From Bacteroidota bacterium (GTDB taxonomy: Bacteria > Bacteroidota > Bacteroidia > Bacteroidales > B18-G4): a stretch of 39,800 nt of DNA. The notes below the pieces were generated by a model, which saw only the letters and a program-made list of their open reading frames with translations, did not search any database and was not told the origin of the DNA. The DNA lies in assembly GCA_013202965.1 (NCBI GenBank), contig JABMQZ010000127.1:1-39800 (forward strand), written 5' to 3'. Positions 1 to 7,850 of the stretch are shown here, one piece after another. The translations under genes were made by a program, and so were the position numbers. Numbering within the stretch: the stretch's first letter is position 1; each line of letters begins with the position of its first letter.

Positions 1-1
1 A

Positions 2-166
2 ATTCATTCAACCAAAGATCAAGTGGAGCATGATGAAAACCGGACTGCCGAGCTGGAAAGATTCGATATACGCGTAATCAGGTTTACAAATAAGCAAATT
101 ATCGATTCCATTGATGATGTACTGAAAGCAATAAGTAATTTTGTGAAAGAACAGCCCTTCCAATAA
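2..166 (+). CDS. DUF559-family endonuclease-like protein, C-terminal fragment cut by the window edge
   Basis: An open frame enters from the left edge and stops with TAA at 164-166, giving the last 54 residues of a protein. The visible part contains RTAELERFDIRVIRF followed by TNKQIIDSIDDVLKAI. This matches the conserved end of DUF559 proteins, which are Vsr-like restriction-endonuclease-fold proteins whose C-terminus typically reads as an ERTaeLe...kviRFtN..v block. The catalytic part would lie outside the window. Function of DUF559 proteins is generally unproven, and a DNA nuclease role is inferred from fold only. The next gene is on the opposite strand, so the two genes are convergent and separated by about 160 bp containing short repeats. 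Confidence 0.72.
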   Translation: MHSTKDQVEHDENRTAELERFDIRVIRFTNKQIIDSIDDVLKAISNFVKEQPFQ

Positions 167-208
167 CAACTGCAGATACCTCCAAAAGCCCCTTCTCCAG
201 TATACTTC

Positions 209-230
209 TGCAATCTGCAATCTGCAATCT
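209..230. repeat. Heptamer tandem repeat (TGCAATC x3)
   Basis: Three head-to-tail copies of TGCAATC lie at 209-229 in the convergent space between the DUF559 fragment and ppk2. Similar 7-8 bp tandem repeats occur in other 3' intergenic spaces of this window. Confidence 0.8.
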
Positions 231-249
231 TTAGGCACCTCATCCCCGA

Positions 250-271
250 CCCTTCTCCTCAAGGAGAAGGG
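250..271. repeat. Inverted repeat, 9-bp perfect stem
   Basis: CCCTTCTCC (250-258) and GGAGAAGGG (263-271) are exact reverse complements around a TCAA loop. The hairpin sits downstream of both convergent genes. It could act as a bidirectional terminator, although no T-tract follows it on either strand, or it could be a dispersed repeat relic. Confidence 0.6.
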
Positions 272-325
272 AGAAAAGAGCGTGTGGTTGAATTAATTTA
301 AAACCCAACATCCACCTTCGGTGGA

Positions 326-1135
326 CTAATAAACCTCCGGCACATACGTCTGCTCATCCATGGGAGGCCTGACATAACCTTTGGTGATCACCCTGTCAGG
401 GAGATCGAGGACTTCCTTGGTGAGGGCTTCATACGGGATCTTTGACAGGAGGTGATGAATGCAATTCAGACGGGCGCGCTTCTTATCATCTGCTTCTACA
501 ACATACCAGGGTGAGTTTTTGGTATCCGTATAGAAAAACATTTCATCTTTGGCTTTTGAGTATTCTACCCATTTGTTCAGACTGGCAATATCCACTGGAC
601 TGATTTTCCAGCGGCGGGTCGGATCCTTTAATCTTTTCCTGAACCTGTCCTCCTGTTCTTCAGCACTCACCGAAAACCAGTATTTGATCAGAATAATTCC
701 CGAGTGGATGATCATTTGCTCAAAATGCGGACATGTACGCAGGAACTCCCAGTATTCATCTCCTGTACAATATCCCATGACCTTTTCAACCCCTGCACGG
801 TTATACCAGCTCCTGTCGAAAAGAACCATCTCCCCTTCTGCAGGAAGATGTGGCACATAGCGCTGAAAATACCATTGCGACCTTTCTCTTTCAGTTGGAA
901 TACCAAGGGCAACCACCCTGCAAATCCTGGGATTCAGGGTTTGGGTGATCCGTTTTATGGTACCACCTTTGCCGGCTGCGTCCCTGCCTTCAAAAACCAC
1001 CACAACTTTCAGTTTCTTATGTTTAATCCACTCCTGCAATTTGACGAGTTCGATCTGCATCTTAAGGAGTTCTTCCTCGTAGAAGTTATTCGATAAATGT
1101 TTCGATTTCCCGTTTTTTTCTTTATGATCTGCCAT
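326..1135 (-). CDS. ppk2: Polyphosphate kinase 2 (PPK2 family)
   Basis: This 269-residue cytosolic enzyme belongs to the PPK2 family, which transfers phosphate between polyphosphate and nucleotides, mostly in the direction of making NTP or NDP from polyphosphate. The Walker A motif GRDAAGKGG is at residues 50-58 and the Walker B region VLFDRSWYNR at 104-113, both essentially consensus. The length matches a single-domain PPK2. The ATG at 1133-1135 is preceded by a TAnnTTTG box 23 bp upstream, which supports this start. It lies a few kilobases from a phosphate transporter and porin, consistent with a phosphate-storage role. Whether it prefers GDP, ADP or AMP cannot be told from sequence inspection. 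Confidence 0.95.
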   Translation of the reverse strand: MADHKEKNGKSKHLSNNFYEEELLKMQIELVKLQEWIKHKKLKVVVVFEGRDAAGKGGTIKRITQTLNPRICRVVALGIPTERERSQWYFQRYVPHLPAEGEMVLFDRSWYNRAGVEKVMGYCTGDEYWEFLRTCPHFEQMIIHSGIILIKYWFSVSAEEQEDRFRKRLKDPTRRWKISPVDIASLNKWVEYSKAKDEMFFYTDTKNSPWYVVEADDKKRARLNCIHHLLSKIPYEALTKEVLDLPDRVITKGYVRPPMDEQTYVPEVY

Positions 1136-1157
1136 GGTTTATTTTTTGTAGAATGGT

Positions 1158-1189
1158 CAAAAATAGAAAATTATCTGCTAAGTGTGAAA
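1158..1189 (-). promoter_or_regulatory. Putative Bacteroidetes-type promoter of ppk2
   Basis: On the minus strand TATTTTTG (1158-1165) fits the TAnnTTTG -7 element. TTTC (1186-1189) lies 20 bp upstream, one mismatch from the TTTG -33 element. The 5' leader would be about 16 nt. Confidence 0.45.
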
Positions 1190-1245
1190 TACTGCTAATA
1201 AATAGCTGAGAAGTTAAAAAAGTGGCTTGAACCTATTAAGTTAAA

Positions 1246-1300
1246 TTTCAAAATTCAAATTTTAAAAAACTTAAAACTCAAAACTCAAAATTTAAAACTT
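1246..1300. repeat. A-rich imperfect direct repeats (AAAACTC / AAATTC units)
   Basis: The stretch is built from AAAATTC, AAATTTTAAAA and two exact AAAACTC copies at 1273-1286. It is a low-complexity short-unit repeat in the 272-bp divergent region between ppk2 and the DUF3298-like gene. No gene is visible in it. Confidence 0.6.
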
Positions 1301-1327
1301 AACCCAAAAGCCACCGCGTCCACAGTA

Positions 1328-1345
1328 GTCCCGAGGACTCGGGAC
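1328..1345. repeat. Inverted repeat GTCCCGAG-GA-CTCGGGAC
   Basis: This is a perfect 8-bp stem with a 2-bp loop, next to an ACCGCGTCC sequence and an AACACCCAAC sequence that recurs elsewhere in the window. It is probably a dispersed intergenic element rather than a terminator, because it lies upstream of both flanking genes. Confidence 0.65.
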
Positions 1346-1380
1346 GAAGGAGGAACACCCAACACTTTAAAAAAAAACCG

Positions 1381-1388
1381 TATTTTTG
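1381..1388 (+). promoter_or_regulatory. Putative -7 promoter element (TATTTTTG)
   Basis: An exact TAnnTTTG match lies 20 bp before the ATG at 1408. No good -33 element is visible. Confidence 0.35.
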
Positions 1389-1407
1389 ACTATCCAAACC
1401 CTTTCCC

Positions 1408-2508
1408 ATGAGCCCGTCAAAACCTTTCGTTTTATCAATCTTCCTGCTATTCGCTCTCTTTTCACAAGCCCAGGAATATAGCTGCAATTTCCAATACATG
1501 CATATGAGCGGGAAACTTGGAAAGGAAAAATCAATTATCGCAAATCTTATCATTTCCGGAAGTCAGATAAATGGCTCCTATATCTTCAAACAAGCTGACA
1601 CCATTGTGACTCCACGTTTGGAAGGCACAATTGACGAGCATGGCATAGCAAATATTACAGAGTATACCGGAAATATTGAGACAGCTACATTCACAGGATT
1701 GATCTCATCTTCCTTTGCAGGGACATGGAGAAGCTCAGGTGGTGGAAAAGTATTATCCTTCAAGCTCGAAGAAAGCTATCCCGAAGGAAGTATTGCCCTG
1801 AAAGGATATTGCATGTATGCAGATTCTACTCTACTTGATACTGCTGATACTCCCTTTGCCCATCTGGATCTGTCATTATTATTGCCACTTGATGCTGAAC
1901 CACCCTCTCCTTTACGCCATATGATAATTAAATCATTTTTCGGGAAGGATATGCCCGGGACTGATCAGGATTCATTGCTCTTTTCTTTCAGCAAACAATA
2001 TTTTAACGATTATTACAATTCCAATATCGACATTTACGACGGTGGCTATTCCTTTAACTGGGAAAAAATCGTCAGTTCAAAGGTGAGCATGAACAGGGAT
2101 GGCATCCTGGTTTACTGCATTGATAGCTACGCATATACCGGTGGTGCACACGGAATTGGTATCTCCAGGTTCCTGGTTTTCGACTTAATTGAAATGAGAC
2201 AACTCAGCTTGAATGATATGTTTATTCCTGGTTTTGAAGATGAGTTAAGCAAATTGCTGGAAAGAAAATTCAGGATGAATTATTTTCTCGGAGCTGATCA
2301 ATCCTTAACTGAAGCCGGACTCTGGGAAAACAGCATCCACCCTTCCGAAAATTTTTACCTGGCCAATAAAGGGATTGGCTTTGTTTATAATCCATATGAA
2401 CTTGCTCCATATAGCATGGGGGGAATATACATTTTCCTCGTCTATGAAGACATTGAACACATTTTGAAGGAAAATTCGCCTCTGCAAAGAATACAATCCA
2501 GGGATTAG
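1408..2508 (+). CDS. Secreted DUF3298-domain protein
   Basis: This 366-residue exported protein has a clear signal peptide: a hydrophobic run FVLSIFLLFALF, then SQA and a likely cleavage before QEY near residue 22. The C-terminal part (roughly residues 205-355) contains YAYTGGAHG and FLVFDL...LSLNDMFIPG, which are typical of DUF3298 domains such as those in RsiV-like proteins. The N-terminal 200 residues look like a beta-rich region I do not recognise. Function is unknown. RsiV binds lysozyme, but nothing here places this protein next to a sigma factor. The last bases overlap the stop of the convergent beta-helix gene by 4 bp. Confidence 0.8.
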   Translation: MSPSKPFVLSIFLLFALFSQAQEYSCNFQYMHMSGKLGKEKSIIANLIISGSQINGSYIFKQADTIVTPRLEGTIDEHGIANITEYTGNIETATFTGLISSSFAGTWRSSGGGKVLSFKLEESYPEGSIALKGYCMYADSTLLDTADTPFAHLDLSLLLPLDAEPPSPLRHMIIKSFFGKDMPGTDQDSLLFSFSKQYFNDYYNSNIDIYDGGYSFNWEKIVSSKVSMNRDGILVYCIDSYAYTGGAHGIGISRFLVFDLIEMRQLSLNDMFIPGFEDELSKLLERKFRMNYFLGADQSLTEAGLWENSIHPSENFYLANKGIGFVYNPYELAPYSMGGIYIFLVYEDIEHILKENSPLQRIQSRD

Positions 2509-3866
2509 TCTTGCAGGAATCCGGCCTGGTGGAGCAAAGTCCAGGCAGAAGTCCAGTTATAAGTGTAAAAGGCCCCCTTATAAGTCACATTCTCAAACCA
2601 CTCTTCAGGGTATGGAGCCAGGTTATCAAAAACATGGGCTGTCGGTATCACATTATATTGTCCATTATCCCTTGCAATTCCAGGGTCGGCAATGATATTG
2701 CCGGCAGACGTAAAATATTCCCTGAAAATTACATTCTGTTGTGAAACATCAACTCCTTCATAAGAGAACACCGAAAAAATCCCTTCGGGAGTTTGATTCC
2801 CAATCCCAAAGAACACGTTATTATTAATGTTCAGATTGCCATTCTCAAACTGACGGTATGAATCATGGCTACCTTCCACATATTCAACAAAACATCCTTT
2901 ATCCTGAAACACCAATACCGAGTTGGCAAGCACTCCTGCAGCGTTAAAGGAAAACTCAAGAAGTTTATTTCCATGGCCTTGCCCCCTGCCAATAAGCGTT
3001 GCATTATAGATCAAGGGCATCGAATAAGGCTGGCCATTTACCGGGTCAATGCCGCCATTGAATTCCAGTATCTTATCTCCCTCCCCGGGATCCTGAATGG
3101 CCAGCCAAAACTGTCCTTTACCCTGATAGCCAATATCGCAGTCGAAAGCATCATCTCCGCAAAAAGCAACGACCATATATTTGCAGCTAACGCTTCCTCC
3201 AAAAAATTCTATGCCATCATCAGCGCAGGAGATCACCTCAATATGATCAATAGTGGTATTACTTCCGACACCGCCCAGGGTAAGGCCATTGATCTCATTG
3301 CCCTCCCCTATATTCGTACCGGCATGCCGGATTGAAACATATTGCAGGATGCCGGAATCATCGTCAGCTATCTCTCCACCATAAACACCACGTGGTTCAG
3401 TTAAAGGGATCCCTTCGATATGTGATTCGCCATTGGACAGGTTCAGTGGTGCGTTTCCAAGAATGATCAGCCCACCCCATAAACCTTTTGCTTCAGGAGG
3501 AACCGAGCCTTCAAGATCATCTCCTTCTACGGTAAAAATGATTGGTTCTGAAGAAGTTCCCTTTGCAAGGATACTGCCACCCCTGGCCACAATTAGTGCA
3601 CTTGCTCCGCTTCCCTGTCCTGTCTTTGACCTGACCACAGTACCCGGCTCTATGGTAAGGACCTGGCCATCGTTAACGAAAACAAAACCTTCGAGCAAAT
3701 ATGACTTATTTTTCGCCCAGGTAACTGTGCCTGTACCTTCACCATTATCGCTTATGTTTACCCCATTATCTACTATATCATAATTGCTTTTACGACAGGA
3801 AACAGACCAGAAGAATATTAATGTCAGCAGGAAAATTATTATTGGAAAGGATTTTGCCGTATGCAT
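2505..3866 (-). CDS. Beta-helix lipoprotein of the phosphate-porin locus
   Basis: The product (453 residues from the ATG at 3864-3866) starts with a signal sequence ending in SVSC, a lipobox, so it should be a lipoprotein. The body repeats beta-helix-like turns, including LTIEPGTVV, GLWGGLIILGNAPLN, EGNEINGLTLGGVGS and DDGIEFFGGS. The family is widespread in Bacteroidota and largely uncharacterised; as I recall some members are misannotated as multidrug transporters. An upstream TTG at 3902 could give 12 more residues, but the ATG puts the signal peptide in normal register and leaves a 19-bp gap to the porin stop. The gene probably shares the porin transcript. A role at the cell surface in binding or using phosphate compounds is inferred only from context. 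Confidence 0.8.
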   Translation of the reverse strand: MHTAKSFPIIIFLLTLIFFWSVSCRKSNYDIVDNGVNISDNGEGTGTVTWAKNKSYLLEGFVFVNDGQVLTIEPGTVVRSKTGQGSGASALIVARGGSILAKGTSSEPIIFTVEGDDLEGSVPPEAKGLWGGLIILGNAPLNLSNGESHIEGIPLTEPRGVYGGEIADDDSGILQYVSIRHAGTNIGEGNEINGLTLGGVGSNTTIDHIEVISCADDGIEFFGGSVSCKYMVVAFCGDDAFDCDIGYQGKGQFWLAIQDPGEGDKILEFNGGIDPVNGQPYSMPLIYNATLIGRGQGHGNKLLEFSFNAAGVLANSVLVFQDKGCFVEYVEGSHDSYRQFENGNLNINNNVFFGIGNQTPEGIFSVFSYEGVDVSQQNVIFREYFTSAGNIIADPGIARDNGQYNVIPTAHVFDNLAPYPEEWFENVTYKGAFYTYNWTSAWTLLHQAGFLQD

Positions 3867-3885
3867 GCTTGATAAAGTATATAAT

Positions 3886-4896
3886 CTATAATTTGAATTC
3901 AAAGTTCAGGTAAATGTATGCTTCATTCTTCATATTCTGGGCATAGGGCACCCAGTCCTGGTAATTCAGTGCAATGTTGATCTGCGGTATGGGTGAAAAT
4001 TGCAGTCCACCGATAATGGCACTGCCGTCGGTAAGCAGGCTCCAGGGTTGCTCCTCCCCTTCCGGGAGATTTGAATAAACCTGGTCGAACCTCCCGAACA
4101 ACTGCCATTTTTCGGTGAAGTTGTAGGAAGCATAAACGGAATAGCCATATTTATCCTGGCCATCATTGTATCTGAAGTTCATCTGGTAATTGTATTCCAC
4201 TCCGCCAATAAATTTATCCTTATACTTATAACCTATAAACCCGGACAGTGTTGATTGAACTACACCCTTTTTAATATAATCTCCATATAGTCTCAGGATA
4301 AACCCCTTATATGGAAACAAGGAGATTCCCAAACTAGATTTAAATGCATTATCAGCCTGAAGTTTCGTATATCCTTCTCCATTATATATACCAAAATCGG
4401 CACTGATCTTCTCATGAAACTTATAGATAATGTTCCAGCCCAGGTCAGCCTTTGACCCAAAACGGAATTCATCCATGAAGGATTTTTCGATATACCTGTG
4501 TGCCCAGTATTTTTCCTGAATAACGAATTGCTGAACATCAATGATCCCAAATTGCGTGCTGAGCTTAGCATGTGTATATTTCAGGTAAGCATTCTTAAAA
4601 TAGGCAAATCGCCGCAGCAGTGAATATTCCGAAGCATCGTTCGGACTTCCGATATCCAGCTTTATGGAAATTTCATATTTTGGTGTTAAAAAATACTTAT
4701 ATCCAAAGTAGGCTCGCCTGATCTCAAAACCTCCGTCATCGATCCCTTCAGAGACACTGGTATGAAAATTAGTAAATACCTTTAAAATGGGTTTGCCGAA
4801 TGACTTGAATGAATCAGTTGTATCCTCCTGGGCATATCCGCTCAAAGATATTAACAATACAAGCAAGATTGTGAATAACAAATACTTCTTTTTCAT
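3886..4896 (-). CDS. Outer-membrane porin, phosphate-selective OprO/OprP-like
   Basis: This 336-residue protein has a signal peptide (hydrophobic residues 6-18, ending SGYAQ) followed by alternating beta-strand sequence and a C-terminus ending in NFEFKL, as outer-membrane barrels often do. The early segment SFGKPILKVFTNFHTSVS, then GFEIRRAYFGYKYFLTPKYE, matches the phosphate-selective porin O/P family. The protein is shorter than Pseudomonas OprP but in the usual range for Bacteroidota members. It diverges from the PiT transporter across a 167-bp region with a Pho-box-like repeat, which supports a phosphate role. Ion specificity is inferred from family and context. Confidence 0.82.
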   Translation of the reverse strand: MKKKYLLFTILLVLLISLSGYAQEDTTDSFKSFGKPILKVFTNFHTSVSEGIDDGGFEIRRAYFGYKYFLTPKYEISIKLDIGSPNDASEYSLLRRFAYFKNAYLKYTHAKLSTQFGIIDVQQFVIQEKYWAHRYIEKSFMDEFRFGSKADLGWNIIYKFHEKISADFGIYNGEGYTKLQADNAFKSSLGISLFPYKGFILRLYGDYIKKGVVQSTLSGFIGYKYKDKFIGGVEYNYQMNFRYNDGQDKYGYSVYASYNFTEKWQLFGRFDQVYSNLPEGEEQPWSLLTDGSAIIGGLQFSPIPQINIALNYQDWVPYAQNMKNEAYIYLNFEFKL

Positions 4897-4980
4897 TCCT
4901 TGTCACTTTGGAATATATATTTTTATCTTTCTTTGCCAAAGATGTACATTTTTAATCATCGATGGTCAAGATTCCGGAAT

Positions 4981-5003
4981 AATAAATTAACAATAAATTA
5001 ACA
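4981..5003 (+). promoter_or_regulatory. Pho-box-like 11-bp tandem repeat, TTAACA-N5-TTAACA
   Basis: AATAAATTAAC is repeated exactly at 4981-4991 and 4992-5002. This yields TTAACA at 4987-4992 and 4998-5003, separated by 5 bp. The arrangement equals the known Bacillus PhoP half-site pattern (TTAACA-like hexamers, 11-bp period) and the 11-bp period of the E. coli pho box. It lies about 61 bp upstream of the PiT start and about 91 bp upstream of the porin start, so one site could control both. Use by a Bacteroidota PhoB-type regulator is inferred. Confidence 0.5.
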
Positions 5004-5063
5004 TTGGACGTGAAGTCATATTCATATGTGTAATTATTTTTACCACATCTTATTTTTATATCA

Positions 5064-7340
5064 ATGGAGACAGACAGTTTTTACCTGATCCTTGTAATCG
5101 TTTTGTTCGGATTAGCCATTTCGGACCTTATTGTTGGTGTAAGTAACGATGCAGTTAATTTTCTTAACTCTGCCATTGGGGCGAAAGCGGCCCCCTTTAA
5201 GGTAATTATGCTTGTCGCTGCACTCGGGGTAATCGTCGGCGCAACATTCTCAAGCGGCCTGATGGAAGTGGCCAGGAAAGGAATTTTTCATCCGGGACAA
5301 TTTTATTTTTCCGAGATCATGATCATCTTTCTTGCAGTGATGATCACCGATGTAATCTTGCTTGATGCATTCAATACCTTCGGACTCCCAACCTCCACCA
5401 CAGTATCCATTGTTTTTGAATTGCTTGGTGCTGCTGTTGTCATTTCTCTTCTGAAAATATATGCCTCAACCGAAACTATAGCAGATCTGGGCAATTATAT
5501 CAACTCCTCTAATGCCTTGATGATCATCTTTGGGATATTGCTTTCGGTGGGCGTCGCCTTTACGATAGGGGCGATCGTACAATATATTGCAAGACTGGCA
5601 TTTACCTTTAACTATAAGAAAAACCTTAAATATTTTGGCGCCCTCTGGGGTGGAATAGCCATTACTGTTATTACATATTTTATGCTGATAAAGGGTGCAA
5701 AGGGTGCATCATTTATGGACCAGGCTGTCAAAGAATGGATCGCTACAAATGCCTGGATGATCGTGTTGGCCAGTTTCATAGGATGGACGCTAATACTCCA
5801 AATACTTACCATAATATATAAACGGCTTGATGTCCTGAAGATCATCGTTCTTGTCGGCACATTCGCACTTGCCATGGCATTTGCCGGCAATGACCTCGTT
5901 AACTTTATTGGTGTTCCACTTGCCGGATATGAATCCTTTCTCGCTTTCCAGGAAAATCCCGGTGCAGATCCGAACTTGCTTGCAATGACTAAACTTTCAG
6001 GACCGATAAGGACCAACACCTATATGCTGCTGATTGCCGGCCTGATCATGGTGATCACCTTATATAAATCCAGGAAAGCCCGTTCCGTTGTTAAAACATC
6101 CCTTGATCTTAGCCGGCAGGATGAAGGAAGTGAAAGATTTAGCTCAACCATGTTTTCACGGGTTCTGGTCAGGCAAACCAGGACAATGGCCATGGGAGTC
6201 GGGTTTATCATCCCAGACAAAGTAAAAAGAGGAATAGAATCCAGGTTCGACCTTGAAAAGTTCAAGGACAGCAATATAGAGCAGCAAAAAAAAGATGCTA
6301 CATCCTTTGATATGATCAGGGCTTCGGTAAACCTTGTAGTGGCAAGTATCCTGATCGCTTTTGGGACCTCTCTTAAACTGCCCCTTTCAACCACTTATGT
6401 AACTTTTATGGTGGTTATGGGAACATCGCTGGCGGATGGTGCATGGGGAAGGGAAAGTGCTGTTTACAGGGTTACCGGTGTACTGTCAGTGATCGGAGGC
6501 TGGTTCCTTACTGCCTTATCGGCTTTTACCGTATCTTTCATCCTGGCCATGATCATTTACTTCGGGGGACAGCCGGCCATCATTTTCCTTATCCTGCTCG
6601 CAGCTTTTGTTGTGTTCCGCACACATCTTTTCCATAAAAAAAGGGAAGCAAAAAAGACGGCCAGGGAAAAAAGCATAAATATTGAGGATAAGATCAATGG
6701 AAAGAACATTGTTGATAAATGTTCAATCACTGTAAGCGAGATCCTGGAAGAGGTGCCAAAAACATTCATCTCAGTGATCAAAGGCCTTGCCAATGAAGAC
6801 TTGAAGAAACTACGTAAGCAGAGTCGTGAAGCTTCAATACTGAACAAAAAAGCCAAATTCCTTAAAGACAACTTACACTTGACAATCGACAAGCTTGAAG
6901 AGGACTCTATCGAAACCGGGCATTTTTACGTACAGGTACTTGATTTCCTCCGTGAAATAACCAGGTCTGTGTATTTTATTTCCAAATCAGCCCTAACGCA
7001 TATTGATAACAACCATAAGGGCCTGCTTCCTGATCAGGTGGAAGAATTAAACCAACTTAACACAAGGATTGCAAAGCTATACGAAGAAATCCTCCTGTAC
7101 ATCAGGGAGCACAGGTATAGTGAGATCGATAGTATTATTGAGAAGCAAAGCGAACTGCTGTCCATGATCGATCAGGTGAATAAAAAACAGATCAAGAGGA
7201 TCAAGAATCATGAAGCAGGAACAAAAAACAGCCTGATGTATCTCGGTATGCTTGCTGAAATGAAGAACATCCTCTTTTACACCATCAATCTTGTGAAATC
7301 GCAACGGGATTTTATCCTGGAGCAGAATAAGGATGATTAA
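5064..7340 (+). CDS. PiT-family inorganic phosphate transporter with C-terminal PhoU-like domain
   Basis: This 758-residue inner-membrane transporter contains the two inverted PiT repeats: GVSNDAVNFLNSAIGAKAAP near the N-terminus, and GNDLVNFIGVPLAG near residue 275. A further conserved segment LPLSTTYVTFMVVMGTSLADGAWG precedes the last membrane spans. About ten to eleven hydrophobic segments lie between residues 5 and about 525, with a charged cytoplasmic loop around 350-420. From about residue 540 to the end the sequence is helical and charged, resembling a PhoU-like regulatory domain. PiT proteins couple phosphate uptake to H+ or Na+. The fused PhoU-like domain suggests built-in regulation (inference). 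The stop overlaps the next gene by 8 bp. Confidence 0.93.
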   Translation: METDSFYLILVIVLFGLAISDLIVGVSNDAVNFLNSAIGAKAAPFKVIMLVAALGVIVGATFSSGLMEVARKGIFHPGQFYFSEIMIIFLAVMITDVILLDAFNTFGLPTSTTVSIVFELLGAAVVISLLKIYASTETIADLGNYINSSNALMIIFGILLSVGVAFTIGAIVQYIARLAFTFNYKKNLKYFGALWGGIAITVITYFMLIKGAKGASFMDQAVKEWIATNAWMIVLASFIGWTLILQILTIIYKRLDVLKIIVLVGTFALAMAFAGNDLVNFIGVPLAGYESFLAFQENPGADPNLLAMTKLSGPIRTNTYMLLIAGLIMVITLYKSRKARSVVKTSLDLSRQDEGSERFSSTMFSRVLVRQTRTMAMGVGFIIPDKVKRGIESRFDLEKFKDSNIEQQKKDATSFDMIRASVNLVVASILIAFGTSLKLPLSTTYVTFMVVMGTSLADGAWGRESAVYRVTGVLSVIGGWFLTALSAFTVSFILAMIIYFGGQPAIIFLILLAAFVVFRTHLFHKKREAKKTAREKSINIEDKINGKNIVDKCSITVSEILEEVPKTFISVIKGLANEDLKKLRKQSREASILNKKAKFLKDNLHLTIDKLEEDSIETGHFYVQVLDFLREITRSVYFISKSALTHIDNNHKGLLPDQVEELNQLNTRIAKLYEEILLYIREHRYSEIDSIIEKQSELLSMIDQVNKKQIKRIKNHEAGTKNSLMYLGMLAEMKNILFYTINLVKSQRDFILEQNKDD

Positions 7341-7815
7341 AACTGATGCAGGACTAAAATTGATATCCGGAGGGCAAAGTGGTACTGACAGGGCCACCCT
7401 TGATTTTGCCCTGAAGAATAATTTCCCCTGTGGAGGATGGTGCCCTCTCGGCAGAAAGGCCGAAGATGGTGTTATTCCCATCCATTATCCCCTGAAAGAA
7501 ACAAAAACATCCGACTATGCTGAGCGTAGCCTGCTGAACGTAAAAGACAGTGAGGGAACATTGATTATCACATTGAGAGAAATGGATGAAGGTACCCGGC
7601 TCACATATGAATTCGCTCAAGAACATGGAAAGCCGGTCTTCCTGTGCAATGATAGCAAGCCGGCAGACGCGATTAGTTTCAAGAACTGGATGACAGAAAA
7701 TAACATCCGGGTTTTAAATGTCGCCGGACCAAGAGAAGGCAGCACAAAGGGAATGTATGCCTTTGCGTTTCAGATATTAGAGCGCTTGTTTCCACTGGGA
7801 GTTCCGAGTGCCTAG
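7333..7815 (+). CDS. Circularly permuted YpsA (SLOG superfamily) protein, often named putative molybdenum carrier
   Basis: The 160-residue product begins LKLISGGQSGTDRATLDFA, then FPCGGWCPLGRKAEDG, with LIIT and FLCNDS later. These are signatures of the cpYpsA family within SLOG nucleotide/ligand-binding Rossmann-like proteins. The older label molybdenum carrier is weakly grounded, and the biochemical role is unknown. Its ATG lies inside the end of the PiT-PhoU gene (8-bp overlap), implying translational coupling and a job linked to phosphate transport. The last four codons and the stop lie in a 14-bp direct repeat, so the C-terminus (VPSA) may be recent. Confidence 0.88.
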   Translation: MIKTDAGLKLISGGQSGTDRATLDFALKNNFPCGGWCPLGRKAEDGVIPIHYPLKETKTSDYAERSLLNVKDSEGTLIITLREMDEGTRLTYEFAQEHGKPVFLCNDSKPADAISFKNWMTENNIRVLNVAGPREGSTKGMYAFAFQILERLFPLGVPSA

Positions 7816-7831
7816 TGCCGAGTGCCTAATA
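7804..7831. repeat. 14-bp direct repeat (CCGAGTGCCTAGTG / CCGAGTGCCTAATA)
   Basis: Two adjacent copies differ in the last three bases. The first copy contains the TAG stop of the cpYpsA gene. Confidence 0.75.
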
Positions 7832-7850
7832 CCCAGCCTCACAGTCTTAC

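Noticed and set aside
209-230. Tandem repeats considered as a CRISPR remnant
   Set aside because: Units are 7-8 bp with no spacers, and no cas genes are present.
1328-1345. Hairpin considered as a terminator
   Set aside because: It lies upstream of both flanking genes, and the nearby A-run (1370-1377) is on the side of the promoter for the next gene.
3433-3783. Plus-strand open frame opposite the beta-helix lipoprotein
   Set aside because: A proline/serine-rich product typical of antisense reading. The minus-strand frame has a lipobox and conserved beta-helix turns.
7333-7815. Direct link of the molybdenum-carrier-named protein to xanthine dehydrogenase
   Set aside because: The name rests on old annotation. 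The gene is coupled to PiT, and two other transcription units lie between it and xdh. Kept only as an alternative in the findings.
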